The notes under the pieces were generated by a model. It saw nothing but the letters and a program-made list of their open reading frames with translations. It was not told where the DNA came from and searched no databases. 64,000 nt of DNA from Haliclona indistincta (taxonomy: Eukaryota; Porifera; Demospongiae; Haplosclerida; Chalinidae), in contig OZ024787.1 in NCBI GenBank assembly GCA_964017065.1, forward strand, positions 6,834,996-6,898,995, given 5' to 3'. The stretch's first letter is position 1. Each line of letters starts with the position of its first letter. Of this stretch, positions 27,245-39,436 are shown piece after piece. Both the position numbers and the translations under genes were made by a program.

Positions 27245-30093
27245 ATGAGTCGTTTCTTGTGCAGCGCGCGTTTGTGTCGTTCTCTTCGCTCGTACTGTAG
27301 TCTGAGTGGGTCACTAGGAGTACCACGAGATACGGTATTTGCGCTATCTTCTGGACAGGGGAAGTGCGGTAAGGAACTGATTATATTTGTCGCGGTAGAA
27401 CTAGCTCCACTGTTGCTATCGAAGGCGTGGCTGTTGTCAGGATATCTGGACCTCTGTCGTCTGAAGTTAGTCTCTATGTCCTCCACTAGACATGCATTTC
27501 CCTCTTGCTCTAATTTATAGGCTGTTCTTCAGTTGGGAGGAGGAAGAGGGAAAGGAAAGCAAACCCTACCACAACCCAGAGTAGCCTCTGTTAGGAAGAT
27601 AGTCGACCCAGTCTCCAAGGCAACAATTGATAAGGGTCTGATACTATGGTTACCAGGTGTGTACGTTACGGTAATGATTTTGTGAGTTATTTTCACTCAC
27701 ACATAATTTATGTATTGTGCAATGCAGGCCCTCGGAGCTTCACTGGTGAAGATTCAGCTGAGTTCCATGTGCACGGCGGGTCAGCAATAGTGGTAGCCTT
27801 GTTGGATGCTCTCGGCAAGCTGCCTGGATTGAAACATGCAGAGCCGGGAGACTTTGTCAAACGGTTACAAAACTGTATGAAGTGCACACTGAAGTATGAT
27901 CAAAGATGTGTTCTTTAGTGCATTTTTCAATGGTAAGCTTGATCTGACCGAGGTAGAGGGACTGGCTGACCTCATCAATGCTGAGACTGAGTTTCAGAGA
28001 GTACAAGCACTTCGTCAGATGGAGGTACAATAATATTTCACAGTGACACAAACATACTATACTATACAACAGGGTGATCTTAGCAAGTTGTACAATAACT
28101 GGAGCAGTACTCTATTGAGGGTTAGTTGCTATGGTAATGTATTGTATTTCTTTGTCTCCGCCTCTTTCTCAGCATGTAGCTCATGTTGAGGCTGTGATTG
28201 ACTTTGGAGATGAAGAAAACATTGAACCTGACGTACTGGAAGAAGGCATGTATGCTTCTTGTGAGTGTCAGCATGCTTCTATGCACTTGTGTTTTCCTGT
28301 AGTGAGAGAAGGAGTGAAATCACTCATAGACAATATCAGACACCATCTTAATGATGGGAGAAGAGGAGAGAGGTTGAGGAGTGGTATACAACTAGCTATA
28401 GTGGGTGCACCTAATGTGGGCAAGAGCAGTCTACTGAACATACTATGTGAGCTAACATCCACATCGTCAGTCAACTTTTTGATGTTACATCATTATTCCT
28501 TTTCTCAATCAATCTCTTTACCTCTGTTTCATCACCCACTCCACTCGATGGAGCAGGTCAGCGTCCAGCAGCTATAGTCTCACCGTATGCTGGTACAACA
28601 CGAGATGTAGTGGAGTCCTCACTGGACTTGTTTGGATACCCTGTCTTACTCAGGTAGCATCCTTTCATCTAACTACTTCCTTTTAACTCTACTTAGTGAC
28701 ACAGCTGGGATTAGGAAAGCAGCTGATCCAGTGGAACAAGAAGGGATCAGACGAGCAGTGCACAGGTCTGTATGCTCTGAACATCATGTGCTAGTCTACG
28801 ACTCTATGACATAACACATGCAACTCTATTACTCACATGTTCATGTGCGCAGATCAGAGTTAGCTGACCTGAGGATTCTAGTTGCTGATTGCTCACAGTT
28901 ATCAGATTTACTGAGCTCTCATGACCTTGTCAAGTCTTCTTTTCCTGAGCTAACTAGACATCTGCTCTGTGGTTCTAGGTAAGTCACCAATGGATGCACT
29001 CTTTTACATGACATGTCTTATAGTGAAGGATTGGGCGGAGATGAGAGTAGTACAGTGATCGTTATGAACAAGATCGACACAGTAGAGGACCATTCTATGC
29101 TACAGCACTCATCATTGTCACAGGTAATGCATGTGCAGTTTTTACCTACCTTTAGCTAGGCTGGTTGGCTATTCCATAGGTTACGTAGTCTAAATATGAC
29201 TATTCTTACAATGAATGTGCATAGGCCGTGGGTAAACAAAAAATAACTTTGGTGTCTGTTATCAAATACGAATTTTACTGCTGGTCTTTGATCTCATTCT
29301 CTGCAATAATTGTTTGTCATTAAAACTCCATTTACTATAATACAGTCTAAGGCACCCGTGTGCTGGCTTTCTTGCAAGACTCTTGAAGGAATGGACAACT
29401 TCCTGGAAGTTTTGAAACAACAATTACAGCAATTGTGAGTATTTCACTCTTATCATGTCTTCATCATCTTATTCTTAGAGGTGGAGTCACACCAGGTGCT
29501 CCCAGCCTGACCCAGTCTCGTCATAGACATCACCTCACAGAATGTGTGTCATCTCTGGACATGTTTATGGGTGAGTGAGACTGAGAGCATGTGTCATGAG
29601 CTGACCTCTTCATTGTATCCTGACCTAACCTGACCTAGATCAGATTGCTTTATTCCAGATTGGTTGTACAGTGAGGTTACTCACAATGTTATAACAACGC
29701 CTTTGCATAAGATGTACCATAGATCAAGAAACGTTCGTCTGTTAAATAAATTATTTCGTCAATAGAGTAGTCTTACGTATAATATTATGAATGCGCATTG
29801 TGTTCGTTGCCGGAATGGACGACGAAAATATTTAAACGCCGAAAATCAGATGTATATAACACAATTTTGTTCCAGATTAGCAAGGCTCCACTGTACATGT
29901 AAAACTAATGCTCATAGTGTTGATTTACATAATCGTGTCTTCTTTCTCAGAATACTCTCGTGTCGAGGAGCAGTTGGTGCTGGCTGCTGATCAGTTGCGC
30001 TGTGCTCTTGATAGTATCAGCAGAATCACAGGACGTGTTGGAATAGAGGATATACTGGACATAGTGTTTAGTGACTTTTGTATTGGAAAATAA
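27245..30093 (+). CDS. GTPBP3: Mitochondrial tRNA modification GTPase, MnmE family
   Basis: Fifteen exons join to 512 aa: 27245-27368, 27425-27465, 27521-27656, 27728-27863, 27919-28024, 28073-28120, 28173-28260, 28303-28446, 28557-28653, 28697-28765, 28853-28978, 29024-29123, 29346-29434, 29479-29570, 29951-30093. Human GTPBP3 has 492. The N-terminus ([20 protein letters not shown]) looks like a mitochondrial presequence. The formyl-THF domain has [11 protein letters not shown] and [14 protein letters not shown]. The G domain has GAPNVGKSS (G1), TTRD (G2), DTAG (G3) and NKID (G4). The protein ends in FCIGK, the catalytic CxGK tail of MnmE. With MTO1 it makes the taurinomethyl modification on U34 of mitochondrial tRNAs. 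AATAAA overlaps the stop codon. The last intron is the longest (380 bp). A partial copy lies at 58210-59906. Confidence 0.95.
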
Positions 30094-30110
30094 AACTGGT
30101 ATTCCACAAG

Positions 30111-30578
30111 TCAGGAGCACATAAAAAGAAGGAGCGTGCAACTTACAGTGCCAACACTTTAATAATTAATGACGTACTTCCGCTTTACCTGAGTATGAAC
30201 GTACGTCATATCTATTTAACGCGCATTACTGGTAAGTTTACGACAGCGAGCGCGCCTGGTGTTGCTCAGCTTGAATACGGTCATCCCAGCTTTCATTGCG
30301 CTCCTCACGGGCGAGTTCTTAACTTGTTGTAAACGAATCCGCCGGGGAGACAGCATGATCAGCTTTCTCTTGGAGCTGGCCTGACTAAGACGTCGAGGGG
30401 TTCGCGCCATCATCTATTATGTATCACGTGCACAGAATGTACGTCACGCATATTTAATGAAGCACAAAAACTTCCAAATATGGAAGTTCTGAGCACACAT
30501 CTGTGAATCTAATTATACACTGTTGGCACCAACGCGCGGTTTACAGTTGCACGCTCCTTCTTTTTATGTGCTCCTGCA
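30111..30578. mobile_element. MITE with about 32 bp terminal inverted repeats
   Basis: The left end caggagcacataaaaagaag and its continuation gagcgtgcaact are matched by the exact inverse at 30547-30578. The centre has a short basic open frame (30216-30413, minus) of uncertain meaning. The element begins 18 bp after the GTPBP3 stop, so it probably supplies part of that gene's 3' flank. Confidence 0.85.
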
Positions 30579-30588
30579 CAAACAAGTG

Positions 30589-30998
30589 TACTGCAGTTTG
30601 CAAGTTGGTTGTCATAGTCAATGGTTCATGCTTGATAGTGTGGTTAGCATGGTTGATACAGTGTGGTTAACCTTAGCCATACATGGCTTCTCTGTATTAC
30701 CCAATCATTATCACGTGAGTCTGAGAGCATACGCTCTAATTCCAATTCCATCGCTATTAGCAAGCTGCTTCTGTTGGAAGCAATCTTGCAAAGCCACTGC
30801 ACCACAGTAAACACAGCTCGAGCTTGCTTGTGATAACGTACAAGAATTAGAGCATGTGCTATCAGACTCATGTGATAACGATTGCGTAATGCAGAGAAGC
30901 TAAGGTTAACCACACTGTATCAACCATGCTAACCACACTATCAAGCATGAACCATAATCAACCATTGACTACGACACCAACTTGCAAACTGCAGTATG
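30589..30998. mobile_element. Palindromic MITE, about 410 bp
   Basis: The left end ctgcagtttgcaagttggt is matched by its inverse at the right end, each flanked by TA. The match continues with small changes through tggttcatgcttgatagtgt and on into the middle (gtgagtctgagagcatacg against its inverse near 30870). The whole unit could fold into one long hairpin. Confidence 0.85.
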
Positions 30999-31241
30999 AT
31001 ATGAGGCACATTCCAAACGTAATTCGCATTTTATTGCAAGTGATAATGATCTTAAAAATAATGATTATAATGTGTCACACTGCATGGTGCGGTCTCATCT
31101 AAGTTAAAATATTATGTCCTATTGTTCTAATATTCTAACTTGTTTACAGTTGAAAGTAATGTCATAAAACTAATGTCTCTCATCTTATACGATAATAATT
31201 ATATCGAAATACATGTAGGAGCGCAATGAAAATGATGGCTA

Positions 31242-31908
31242 TCATTTCTTTTTGTCATGGCGACCATCCCACACAGTCTTCCCGTCTTGTGTTTTCATAC
31301 TTTTGTATGTGGCTTTGGCTTGTTTATAAAATCCCGGTGGTAATTCATCTTGTTGTCCTTGGAGAACGTCTACTTGCCGTCTTGCTCGTGCTTCCTCTCT
31401 TTGTGTAAGTGGTTCTGATGTTTCTGACTTCTCCATTAGTGCTTTATCAATTTCGCGGTGATCCTTACGGTTTGTGGGAGTACTTACCATTCGAAAGTTT
31501 TCGGAGCTATTAGTACAATCTTTCAAGTCAGTCACATTAGCTGGTCCTCTTGTATGTGATTGTATTTGGGAAGCAATTTCAAGAGATACTATGTGACTGA
31601 CATCTTGCTTAGATTTGTTCTCAGATTGTGACTGTTCTCGATACTTCTGTTGACTGTATGAATCACGTAGCTCCTTGGCTTCTATACTATGAGAATACAA
31701 ATTCGTTATCATCACATAAGACTAGTATAAGAGTAATTGGCATACGCGATTTTACAGCTATGTGGTGCCAAATAGCACGGCCTGCGTTGCTGTAATATCG
31801 CGTACGAGCAGCGCTCGTCGAAGACTTCGAATAAATACCTGCACAGATGACAGATGAGCTTGCTTGAGCAGTTTTAGCTTCGTACCTCTTCGCACAACCA
31901 TGGCACAA
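31242..31908 (-). CDS. Hypothetical gene, uncertain structure
   Basis: An open frame of about 155 codons (minus, 31715 down to 31242) is polar and rich in Lys, Glu, Gln and Ser, with a coiled-coil-like KSETSEPLTQREEARARRQV stretch and a terminal LPPGFYKQAKATYKSMK block ending in a Lys cluster. The composition looks like a real C-terminal exon. A possible upstream exon (ATG near 31899, donor cag/gtattt) exists, but the phases do not join simply. I do not recognise the family. Confidence 0.4.
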
Positions 31909-31909
31909 C

Positions 31910-33250
31910 TAAAGAAAAAGTGTCTACAATCGATCGTGCTCAGTCTTCACAGGGCTAGCTTGTCGCTACGTGATGGCTAACACTGAGTGACTGCGTTGCT
32001 GAAATTCGCTGCCTATGGATATAGGCAAGCAAACTGCACGCAGCTGCTCTGTCTGCACGAATACCCATGGCTAAAAATATACAGATACTTGCTAAATCAG
32101 TATTAAACACGAACACATTGAAATTCGCGCCTATATGGTGTATAATCATCAGCAGCTGGCGTACTAGCTTGCTGCCTGCCAATTGATTCTTTGCACTTGG
32201 CGTGCTACCTTGAGTACAGAATTGTCCGACAGTCGCATTTTTCATTGCGGACCCATAATATCGTAGCAACAAACCATAGAACAAGCAAACCACACACATG
32301 TCTTTCTAAGCTAACCCGCCGCCGAAGATAGGTTCCATATCAACGTAAACTTAGAAATGACAGATACCGAGAGTCTTCGACAGGAGGGTGTGCAACTCCC
32401 GAGATAACGAAATACTTATCTCTAGCTCTACCGCAACCTTTATCGTACCATGTCAGTGCACGTGCAGTTGACAAAGCCTGCGCATACGCACGATTAGTCT
32501 AGCAGCTAACCCTCCCCCGAGGAGGTTGGCCACGCGTCATCGATCATCATTTCTACGTATGCAATGCGTATGCAGGACAGAGCGAAACTGTTTGCAAGCG
32601 TTCAAGAAGTTGTTAACCGACCAAAAGAAGGTCGTATTTCAGGAGGCTTGGCTCGGCTTGGCCGTTTTGGTTGCCACACTGTGAAACATTGGGAAGAAGC
32701 AGAAGATGGTCTACGGTGACCATGAGCGCCGAAGGAACGCTGTGAGCGTTTGAAACAGCATTGGAGCTTGCCAACATTATTGTAGGACCGCTTATAACAG
32801 TCGTACAGCATACTGAGCACAGCCTACCGCCAGTCAAGGCTACAGCATTCAATCACTGCTAGCAGCAGTTCTACATCACTCGTGGACAGCCTCGTGTACA
32901 TTTGGTCTCCATTCGCACAGCACTGACTGTAGCTGGACTGCCAGCAGCTCTGCTGCAGCATCGGTGGGCGGGGCTCTTTGCTATTTCAATGTCATGTGAT
33001 CGTGCGTGTAAGTATGACGCGTGGCCAACCTGTCTTTGTTCACTCAGACTCAATCCCAGGTCCGGATGTATTACGTCACGGGCAGGAAGCACGTGACATG
33101 CCCGCGCACGTGTACTATTAATGAGTTTTCGTCAAAATTTGCAAATCTGGCTAGAAATGCTCCAAAAGTGTTGAAAATCAACTCTAAGTGTTCTAAATAT
33201 CATTTTGAGACAGTTTCTGTAAGAAATAGAGGGTGAAGGATTTCAAGGTG
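31910..33250. other. No gene recognised, likely decayed repeats
   Basis: There are short open frames only, none with familiar content. A segment near 32490-32530 (gcagctaaccctccc with flanks) has an inverted match near 58150-58190, so part of this stretch is a dispersed repeat. Confidence 0.45.
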
Positions 33251-33640
33251 CTTAACCCTTTAATTACTAAATTATCCAGCTGAAATTTTAACCTCGTAAA
33301 TGCTGACCACTTCTCTCGTGAATATCTCGTGTGTCTTTTGAGCTACTGGTCTCAAATTTGCGTCCTTTTACCCCAGTGAGTAGCCGCAATTGCCCACACT
33401 CAAGTCGGTCAATATGCCCCTCCCACTTCGAAAGTGAAGCCGATAAAGTGCAACGACCTCGTCAAATTTTGCTCAAAGTTAGTACTTTGGGGCTGGCTGC
33501 TGAAAATTACACACAAATAGCAGTGGTTTTGGTGAGTGCAAAATGTAGCCCAGATCATAGAGAATGTTCAAAAATGTGTTTCCGAGCACCCTGAAACCAT
33601 AAAATGTCCCAATTTTCTTGGCAGCCATTTTGTTTTTATG
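33251..33640. repeat. Dispersed repeat, family B copy 1
   Basis: A roughly 380 bp block containing ttaaccctttaattactaaa, cgaggtcgttgcac (inverse), gctcaaagttagtactttgg and a ccattttgtttttat end. A diverged copy lies in opposite orientation at 62135-62425. The element type is unknown. Confidence 0.75.
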
Positions 33641-34577
33641 GGGTTTAACACAGTTAAACCTAGTTAACGAGGAGGTTAATAGTCCCGCGCAAATCCAACA
33701 TAGGTTGGGCGGAGCATGACCAGCGCATGCGCAAGTCACAGGTACACGCCCACTAAGCACACTACATTGCAATTCAGCCAGCAGCAGAGTCTTGCGTCCC
33801 TCCCACCCACACCTACCGATCCAGGTCAACACATATAATTATATATATACAATACCCAACCTAATGGTGTGGTGTCTCATTCACTCATATTCCACCCACG
33901 AGAGGTGTGACAGTCGGGGGCAGTTGGACAGAAATCAGCTGGGCCGGTCAAAACCGACCCTGGACACTCCCCTCAAATCACTCCACCTGTGCCTAGCATC
34001 AAACTCACGCAGCCCTAGACTGCACTACAGGGCACGGTCGTTGCTGGGTTCGATTCGCAGACGCTAGGTAGCAGCATGCGCATTTGGACTGCCGTGTAGC
34101 GGCTTGCATTCAAGAGCCTATGCGTGCATGTGGTTACAGATGTACATCCAGGCACAGGTGGACTGCCCCCGACATTCCGCCAAACCTTTAGGATGGGTAA
34201 CGCATGTAACATGGTCACACGCATGCATGCACGGTGCAGACACTCAGGTAGCCCGGGTCTAGGCCAGGGCAGACATTGCGCACACATACACGCACTCAGG
34301 CAGGGAATCCCGGCTACGACAAGTTAACCTAAAATGTTGTGAATTTTGCACTGAAGCCATAGAAATGCCGTCGCCATAACGTTTAGCGCAGTGGGCGCGC
34401 CGAAAACCGGTCAATTTTTTGCGGTTATTTGTATTCTTCAATTTGGCTTAATTTTGGGATATTTTAACACTTTTTGAGAAAGTTATGGTGTCTGAAGTAT
34501 GTATGTCGCCAAAAGGCGACATTAGGGGTTAAAGAATATTACTATAAAGCCTCGTTCCAAGGCGAAGCAGGCATCAG

Positions 34578-34645
34578 GTCTCGGTGGCTCAGTGGGTAGG
34601 TGGTGTGCATGGCAGTGTGGTGTGCCGGGTTCAATCCCTCAGCAA
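34578..34645 (+). repeat. tRNA-derived SINE head
   Basis: An A-box-like tggctcagtgggtagg (34585) is followed about 27 nt later by a B box ggttcaatccc (34628-34638), spaced as in a tRNA gene. The acceptor and anticodon stems do not pair well, so it is more likely a SINE head than a working tRNA. Confidence 0.55.
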
Positions 34646-34789
34646 GTGTTACTTTTGGTTCTTTTTTCTCACTAATAAAAACTGTTATTCAGATGCTAGC
34701 GCTTTTATCCATGTTTTGCACGGGCCAGTAGCGCTGTTAGATCCATGGTTTGCGCTGTTAGCCACGGGTTGTTGGCCTCCTGACGATCC

Positions 34790-34905
34790 TTAGTTAGGAA
34801 GACACTCCCGACGATCCTTAGTTAGGAAGACCCTCCCGACGATCCTTAGTTAGGAAGACCCTCCCGACGATCCTTAGTTAGTTAGGAAGACACTCCCGAC
34901 CTTGC
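34790..34905. repeat. 28-bp minisatellite, about 4 copies
   Basis: The unit gacgatccttagttaggaag plus acactccc or accctccc is repeated in tandem. The last unit carries an extra agtt. Confidence 0.93.
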
Positions 34906-35486
34906 GCAGTTAGGCGAAGTTTTTTAAGGTCTTGGGTTTGGTCATAGATACAATATACTCACAGGGATTAGCAACGGACAGGAATTTCAACTACATCCGT
35001 GTTACGGGTTAAATTTCCAACGTGTTAGAGCACAGCGTGCGAAGGGTAGTGCCCGCCAAATATCATGGCTTGACAAATCGCGTGTGTTGATAGGACTGCT
35101 GTAGCGCGAAAGCAGGAAATTGTCAGTACAACGAAGGATTCAAAGCACGACAAAACCGATGTTAAAAGCAAGATCTTCTTTCTGCACAGTTATTCTCATA
35201 GAACAGCCTTTCTTCTCGAGGATAAACTGAAAACAAGATCAGCCAGACTAGAGAGTGTATCTATTGTCAGAAGAGGTACAGAAAAACCCGTACCGTACGG
35301 CTGAACGGCTCAGCTTGTCTAGTGCGCTAGCGCTACACTGTGTGAGATCGAGAATAGAAACTGCGCTATTCTCACGAGGACATGTACGAACTAACATGTT
35401 ATCAGCAAAGAATGGACCGAAGCACAGCTAAAAACTAGTAACAGGTACAGAACCACTTTTCAGCAAAGTAAACAAGCTGCTTGTCT

Positions 35487-35623
35487 ATGGAGCGCCAATA
35501 TAGACAAAAATCCATGTTTAGTAATCTGTTGTTATTATCATGCGATCCTCTGTGTTCGGTAGTTTGATCGTCCGTGTTCGGCAGTTCTGCGGGCAGTTCG
35601 CACATTCGATTGTCGAATTGGGG
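35487..35623. repeat. Terminal repeat, family C copy 1 (+ orientation)
   Basis: It begins atggagcgccaat and continues with acaaaaatccatgttta, gtaatct and tgtgttcggtag-type repeats. The same end occurs at 47441 (+) and, inverted, at 57792. No inverted partner for this copy was found in the window. Confidence 0.7.
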
Positions 35624-35631
35624 GTTCGATT

Positions 35632-35654
35632 TAGTTGGGCGTGGCCCGACCTCA
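35632..35654 (+). mobile_element. Solo transposon end between 9-bp duplications
   Basis: Exactly 23 bases of the TAGTTGGG-family terminus (tagttgggcgtggcccgacc plus tca) lie between two copies of ggttcgatt (35623-35631 and 35655-35663). The 9 bp duplication matches the duplication length of the complete family members at 9116 and 48313. The rest of the element is gone. Confidence 0.88.
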
Positions 35655-36179
35655 GGTTCGATTGGCGGCGTTCAGCTTGACAGCGGCGGTTTTCAATATC
35701 GTTGATGTTTGGTGGTTCGATCGTCGGTAATTTGGTACATGGTGGTGCCCAGTTTCTATTACTGCAAAATCGGTCACATTGACAAACTCGACGTATAGCG
35801 TAACGAACAGTCCAAAACGAACACATCTACTTTGCCACACCTACAATTAAATGGCGACTAGCAGTAGTGCAGTCGAGAATGCAGTTGAGGAATCATGAGT
35901 GATAGTATCAGCCTGTCTACAGTGTACAAGTGGACCTGATCCATAGTATGTTGTTATTGTGCATGTATCCTGGTAGTCAGTTTAACCCATCTGTAAAAGT
36001 TCAGTACTAAAATGGCTTGTCGATCGATCTGTTGGTTTGTCGTACTGGGGAAGCATAGCTTACTAGCTCTGCTGGCTCATGTACAATAGGATTTGTGGGC
36101 AGTGCACCGTGTTGCTAGATGATGCCTGACCTGGGCTTGAGGAGGTACGATTATTAAGCATCGGCCCTACATATGCTTG

Positions 36180-37320
36180 TATAATGAATTTGAAGCACCT
36201 AAGGTGCAGATGCCTTGGTGGAGTGCCACCATATACATAAATTCACTAAACTATCAAAAACAACAACTGCAGCAACATGATTTCTAGAAGGCAATCAGTG
36301 CTGATGACAATTCAACTGGGCATTTTCAATATGTTCAGCACAGCACACGTACAAAACTTCGCAAACGATACAGCTCCATAGCTTGCTTACACAGTTTCCC
36401 TGTACCTGCACTTCTATCCAGTAGTCCTATCAGCTTCTAGGCAGTCACCTGTGCCTTCAGAGAACTCCAGATCGCCATCAATCGCAGGGCAAGCAAATCA
36501 CGCCATAACTCTACAACAAAGCTTCATTAACTTCCATGTTCAAAGGCGAGATAATATCATGTTCTACTTGCATTGCCAGTTTAAAGGTTAACTTTCAGCG
36601 TACACTAAGATACTGAAATAACAGACGGAAAAATAGCACCACAGGTGCAGATGCCTCGGTGGAGTGCTACCATATACAAAACTATCCACCATTCCACAAG
36701 CACAGCAACTGCAGGCTGCATCTACACATGTATGCATGATTTCACAATCAATGCCTGCTTTAGTTATGCAATCAGAAGCCAAACAGTACAGATCACATGG
36801 TGTGATTATTAAACTGGGTGTGCCTACAATGTTAGTACGTGAGTGAGTAGCTTACCATAGCCTGTGTAGCTTCCCGCGTTGTTATCCTGTAGTATGAATC
36901 TAACGTTCATGCTACTAAGCAGTCTGCCGTGAGTAGTTTTGTTCATAGAGACGTCCTGACCGTCAGCTAAAGCCATCGAGGTGAGCAAACTACACCATAA
37001 CTCTAGAACGAAGTTTGTATCGAACTTTCGCTAGTTCAAAACAGAGATATTATCGAGTTCCTACCTGCATTGCAAGTTTCAGAGCTCACAGTTTAGTGTG
37101 CGCTGCAAAAAATGATGTAACAGACAGACAGACAACGCGATTACAGTATGCCTCGTGGCTCCGCCCACCAAGGCATAATGACAGACACACAAACGAACTA
37201 CTGTATGCATCGTGGCTCCACCCACCAAGCCTGAGGTATAATTATAGCATGTACCTTAATTACCATAAGTGCATGTGCACGTGTTACCAGTCTACGTGTA
37301 ACTCCTCCTGAGGAGAGTGG
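36180..37320. repeat. Diverged direct repeats, no gene
   Basis: A ggtgcagatgcctcggtgga block with flanks occurs at 36200 and again at 36648. A second block (ccataactctacaac to gcattgc) at about 36508-36575 recurs at about 36990-37076. These look like old copies of one interspersed repeat. No open frame is recognised. Confidence 0.6.
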
Positions 37321-37809
37321 CTTTCTTTGTGTTTTGTGAGCACTATGAAAAGGCATTATGAGGTCCATGAATTCTTTTTACAACACAGGAGCTGTCATCA
37401 GATGAACGTGTACTATGCTGACAAGTGACAATAACTGAAGACACCCTCATACTTTAATTATTGTGACAAATTATTATTATTATTGACAAGTATAATGTTT
37501 ATCTGTTCAATGATTGTGTTTCAGTCATAATACAATACTCAGACCTGCTAATCTAGCTTGCAGCAGGTCAGTGAGGTTGCTACCAACCACTGCGATCACG
37601 AAAAGTAGGATCCAGGGATTTAAATCAGTTACACGGTAAAGCAATCTGGATCCACTGCAGAAAGAACTTCCGATCCACTAGAAGTAGGGCCTATAGAGCT
37701 GTTCAGTGCATGATAGTTTTACTACTGTTGCCAGCCTGATCATAATGAAGAGACACGTGATACACTAGACTCGACACCATAGGTCTCCTGTAGCACATTC
37801 TTTAGCCTA

Positions 37810-37843
37810 AAATCCTAAACCCTAAATTTAGGGTTTAGGATTT
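37810..37843. repeat. Perfect 34-bp palindrome with CCCTAAA/TTTAGGG core
   Basis: The half-site aaatcctaaaccctaaa is followed directly by its exact reverse complement. The core is a head-to-head pair of the telomere-like word CCCTAAA, but there is no array. Confidence 0.9.
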
Positions 37844-38204
37844 AGTGCACTTCACAGCAGTAGACGCTCTATGATGGTAAGGACGAGCTAGCTCAGTGCA
37901 TTCTACAGTAATAAACTATGTGAGAGCAAGTGATATTTTACTGGCAAACTCTAGTCCCTAGCTAGTTTTAGTGAATTGTATGCACGGAGCCTTTCAGATC
38001 TGCAGTGGCCGGGTGTCAGCTGGCTAGTTATAGCCGACAATTGCGCCGCGGTTAATTCATAGTGCACCTGTAGAATCATACAGTGCACACTGAGGCGAGC
38101 TAGGCTAGCCAAGGTCCTATAGGCACTGCTAGAGTAAGGATTATAGTGTTAGTGCACGTGGTCTAGCCTGATACGACTAAGTACACAGACATGCAGATGG
38201 GAGT

Positions 38205-39055
38205 GCAGACTACATTGTAAAGATGAGAGTCTGCTCTACTGCAAAGTGGCATTTCACTGCTATACCATCAGTCTATAGTTCCACTGAAGATGATCTTAAA
38301 TTTGCAGTGGAATAGATGCCCACTACTGACATCAGCTAGAGTAATCTTTCGCTAAACTATCCTAATAACGAGGGTGTAGAGCTCGCCAATTGATGCTCAC
38401 ATTATATTGTCAAGAAATAAAGTACCTTTATAATCACACCATGTATGAAGACAGGTTATTCCTGCTTTTGGATTTGAACCCAGTCACTTGAAGGCTATAT
38501 TATTAATTATATAAAGTAAACTCACAGTTTATCAAGCAGACGATTAATATTTAATATACAGATAGCTCATAGACAGTCTAACTCAGACATTAATTTCCTC
38601 TACTGCACACGAATGATCACAGATTATTATTGTTCCGAATTAATATAAGGCAAGGTAAGGCACACAGTAGCAGATGCACTGCTATAGAGTAAGGATTTCA
38701 CTGCTAGTGCATGGTCTAGCCTGATACTGAAGAGAGACAGTTTACAAGGGACTAGAACTGTTAAATGCATTACATGGAAGCAGAGGCTTTTATTTCAATG
38801 CTAGTGCTTGCCTGATACATGTACCACTGAAGTGGGACAATTGACTAAACTATAATATGATCAGGCGAGCTGCACACCCTTGTTTATCAGGATAGTTTAC
38901 TCTGATGTAGTGGGCATCTATTCCACTGCAAATTTTAGACCATTTTAGTGAAACTATAGACTGATAGTATAGCAGTGAAATGCCACTCTACAGTGGTTAC
39001 AGAGCTGTGAATTAGCCGGCACCCTCATCTTTACAATGATACACTGTAGTCAATA
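38205..39055. mobile_element. MITE with about 130 bp imperfect inverted arms
   Basis: The left arm (38205-38345) includes attgtaaagatgag, gtggcatttcactgctata and tgcagtggaatagatgccca. The right arm (38888-39050) is the inverse, with scattered mismatches. The middle of about 540 bp is non-coding and carries a B-box-like ggatttgaacc (38470). Confidence 0.8.
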
Positions 39056-39436
39056 GTTCCTGAATTTAAAGTACAAAAGAGGAACAAAATATTCTGCCCT
39101 TGCAAAATAATGCCCTTGCAACAAGTGCAATAATTTTTACAGAACTCAAAACTTTTCACTTATAAGGGATGATTCACTGGAATCTAGCTAGTAGAAATTA
39201 CAGCTATCCTTCAGTACTACTCATTTCCCACCTGTGTGCTGTATTAATACTAATAATTTAACTATGATTTGACTTTCAGAAGGCGACTTGCTTTCTAGTG
39301 TACGTAATCATGCCTGCACGGTGCGGATGGCAATCAATGATAGGCAATTCGCTGCAATGCTGCAATGCACCACCAATGAACACGCACGTGATGGTTTATT
39401 AATAATAATTAGTTACACCCATTGATCGTCAAACAG

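Noticed and set aside
30216..30413. Small basic open frame with weak resemblance to a histone-fold segment (minus strand)
   Set aside because: It lies wholly inside a MITE, is only 65 codons, and the resemblance is limited to a few residues around MLSPRRIRL.
34578..34645. Functional tRNA gene
   Set aside because: A and B boxes are present, but the acceptor and anticodon arms do not pair convincingly; a SINE head is more likely.
37810..37843. Internal telomere array
   Set aside because: Only one pair of CCCTAAA/TTTAGGG words is present; no tandem array.
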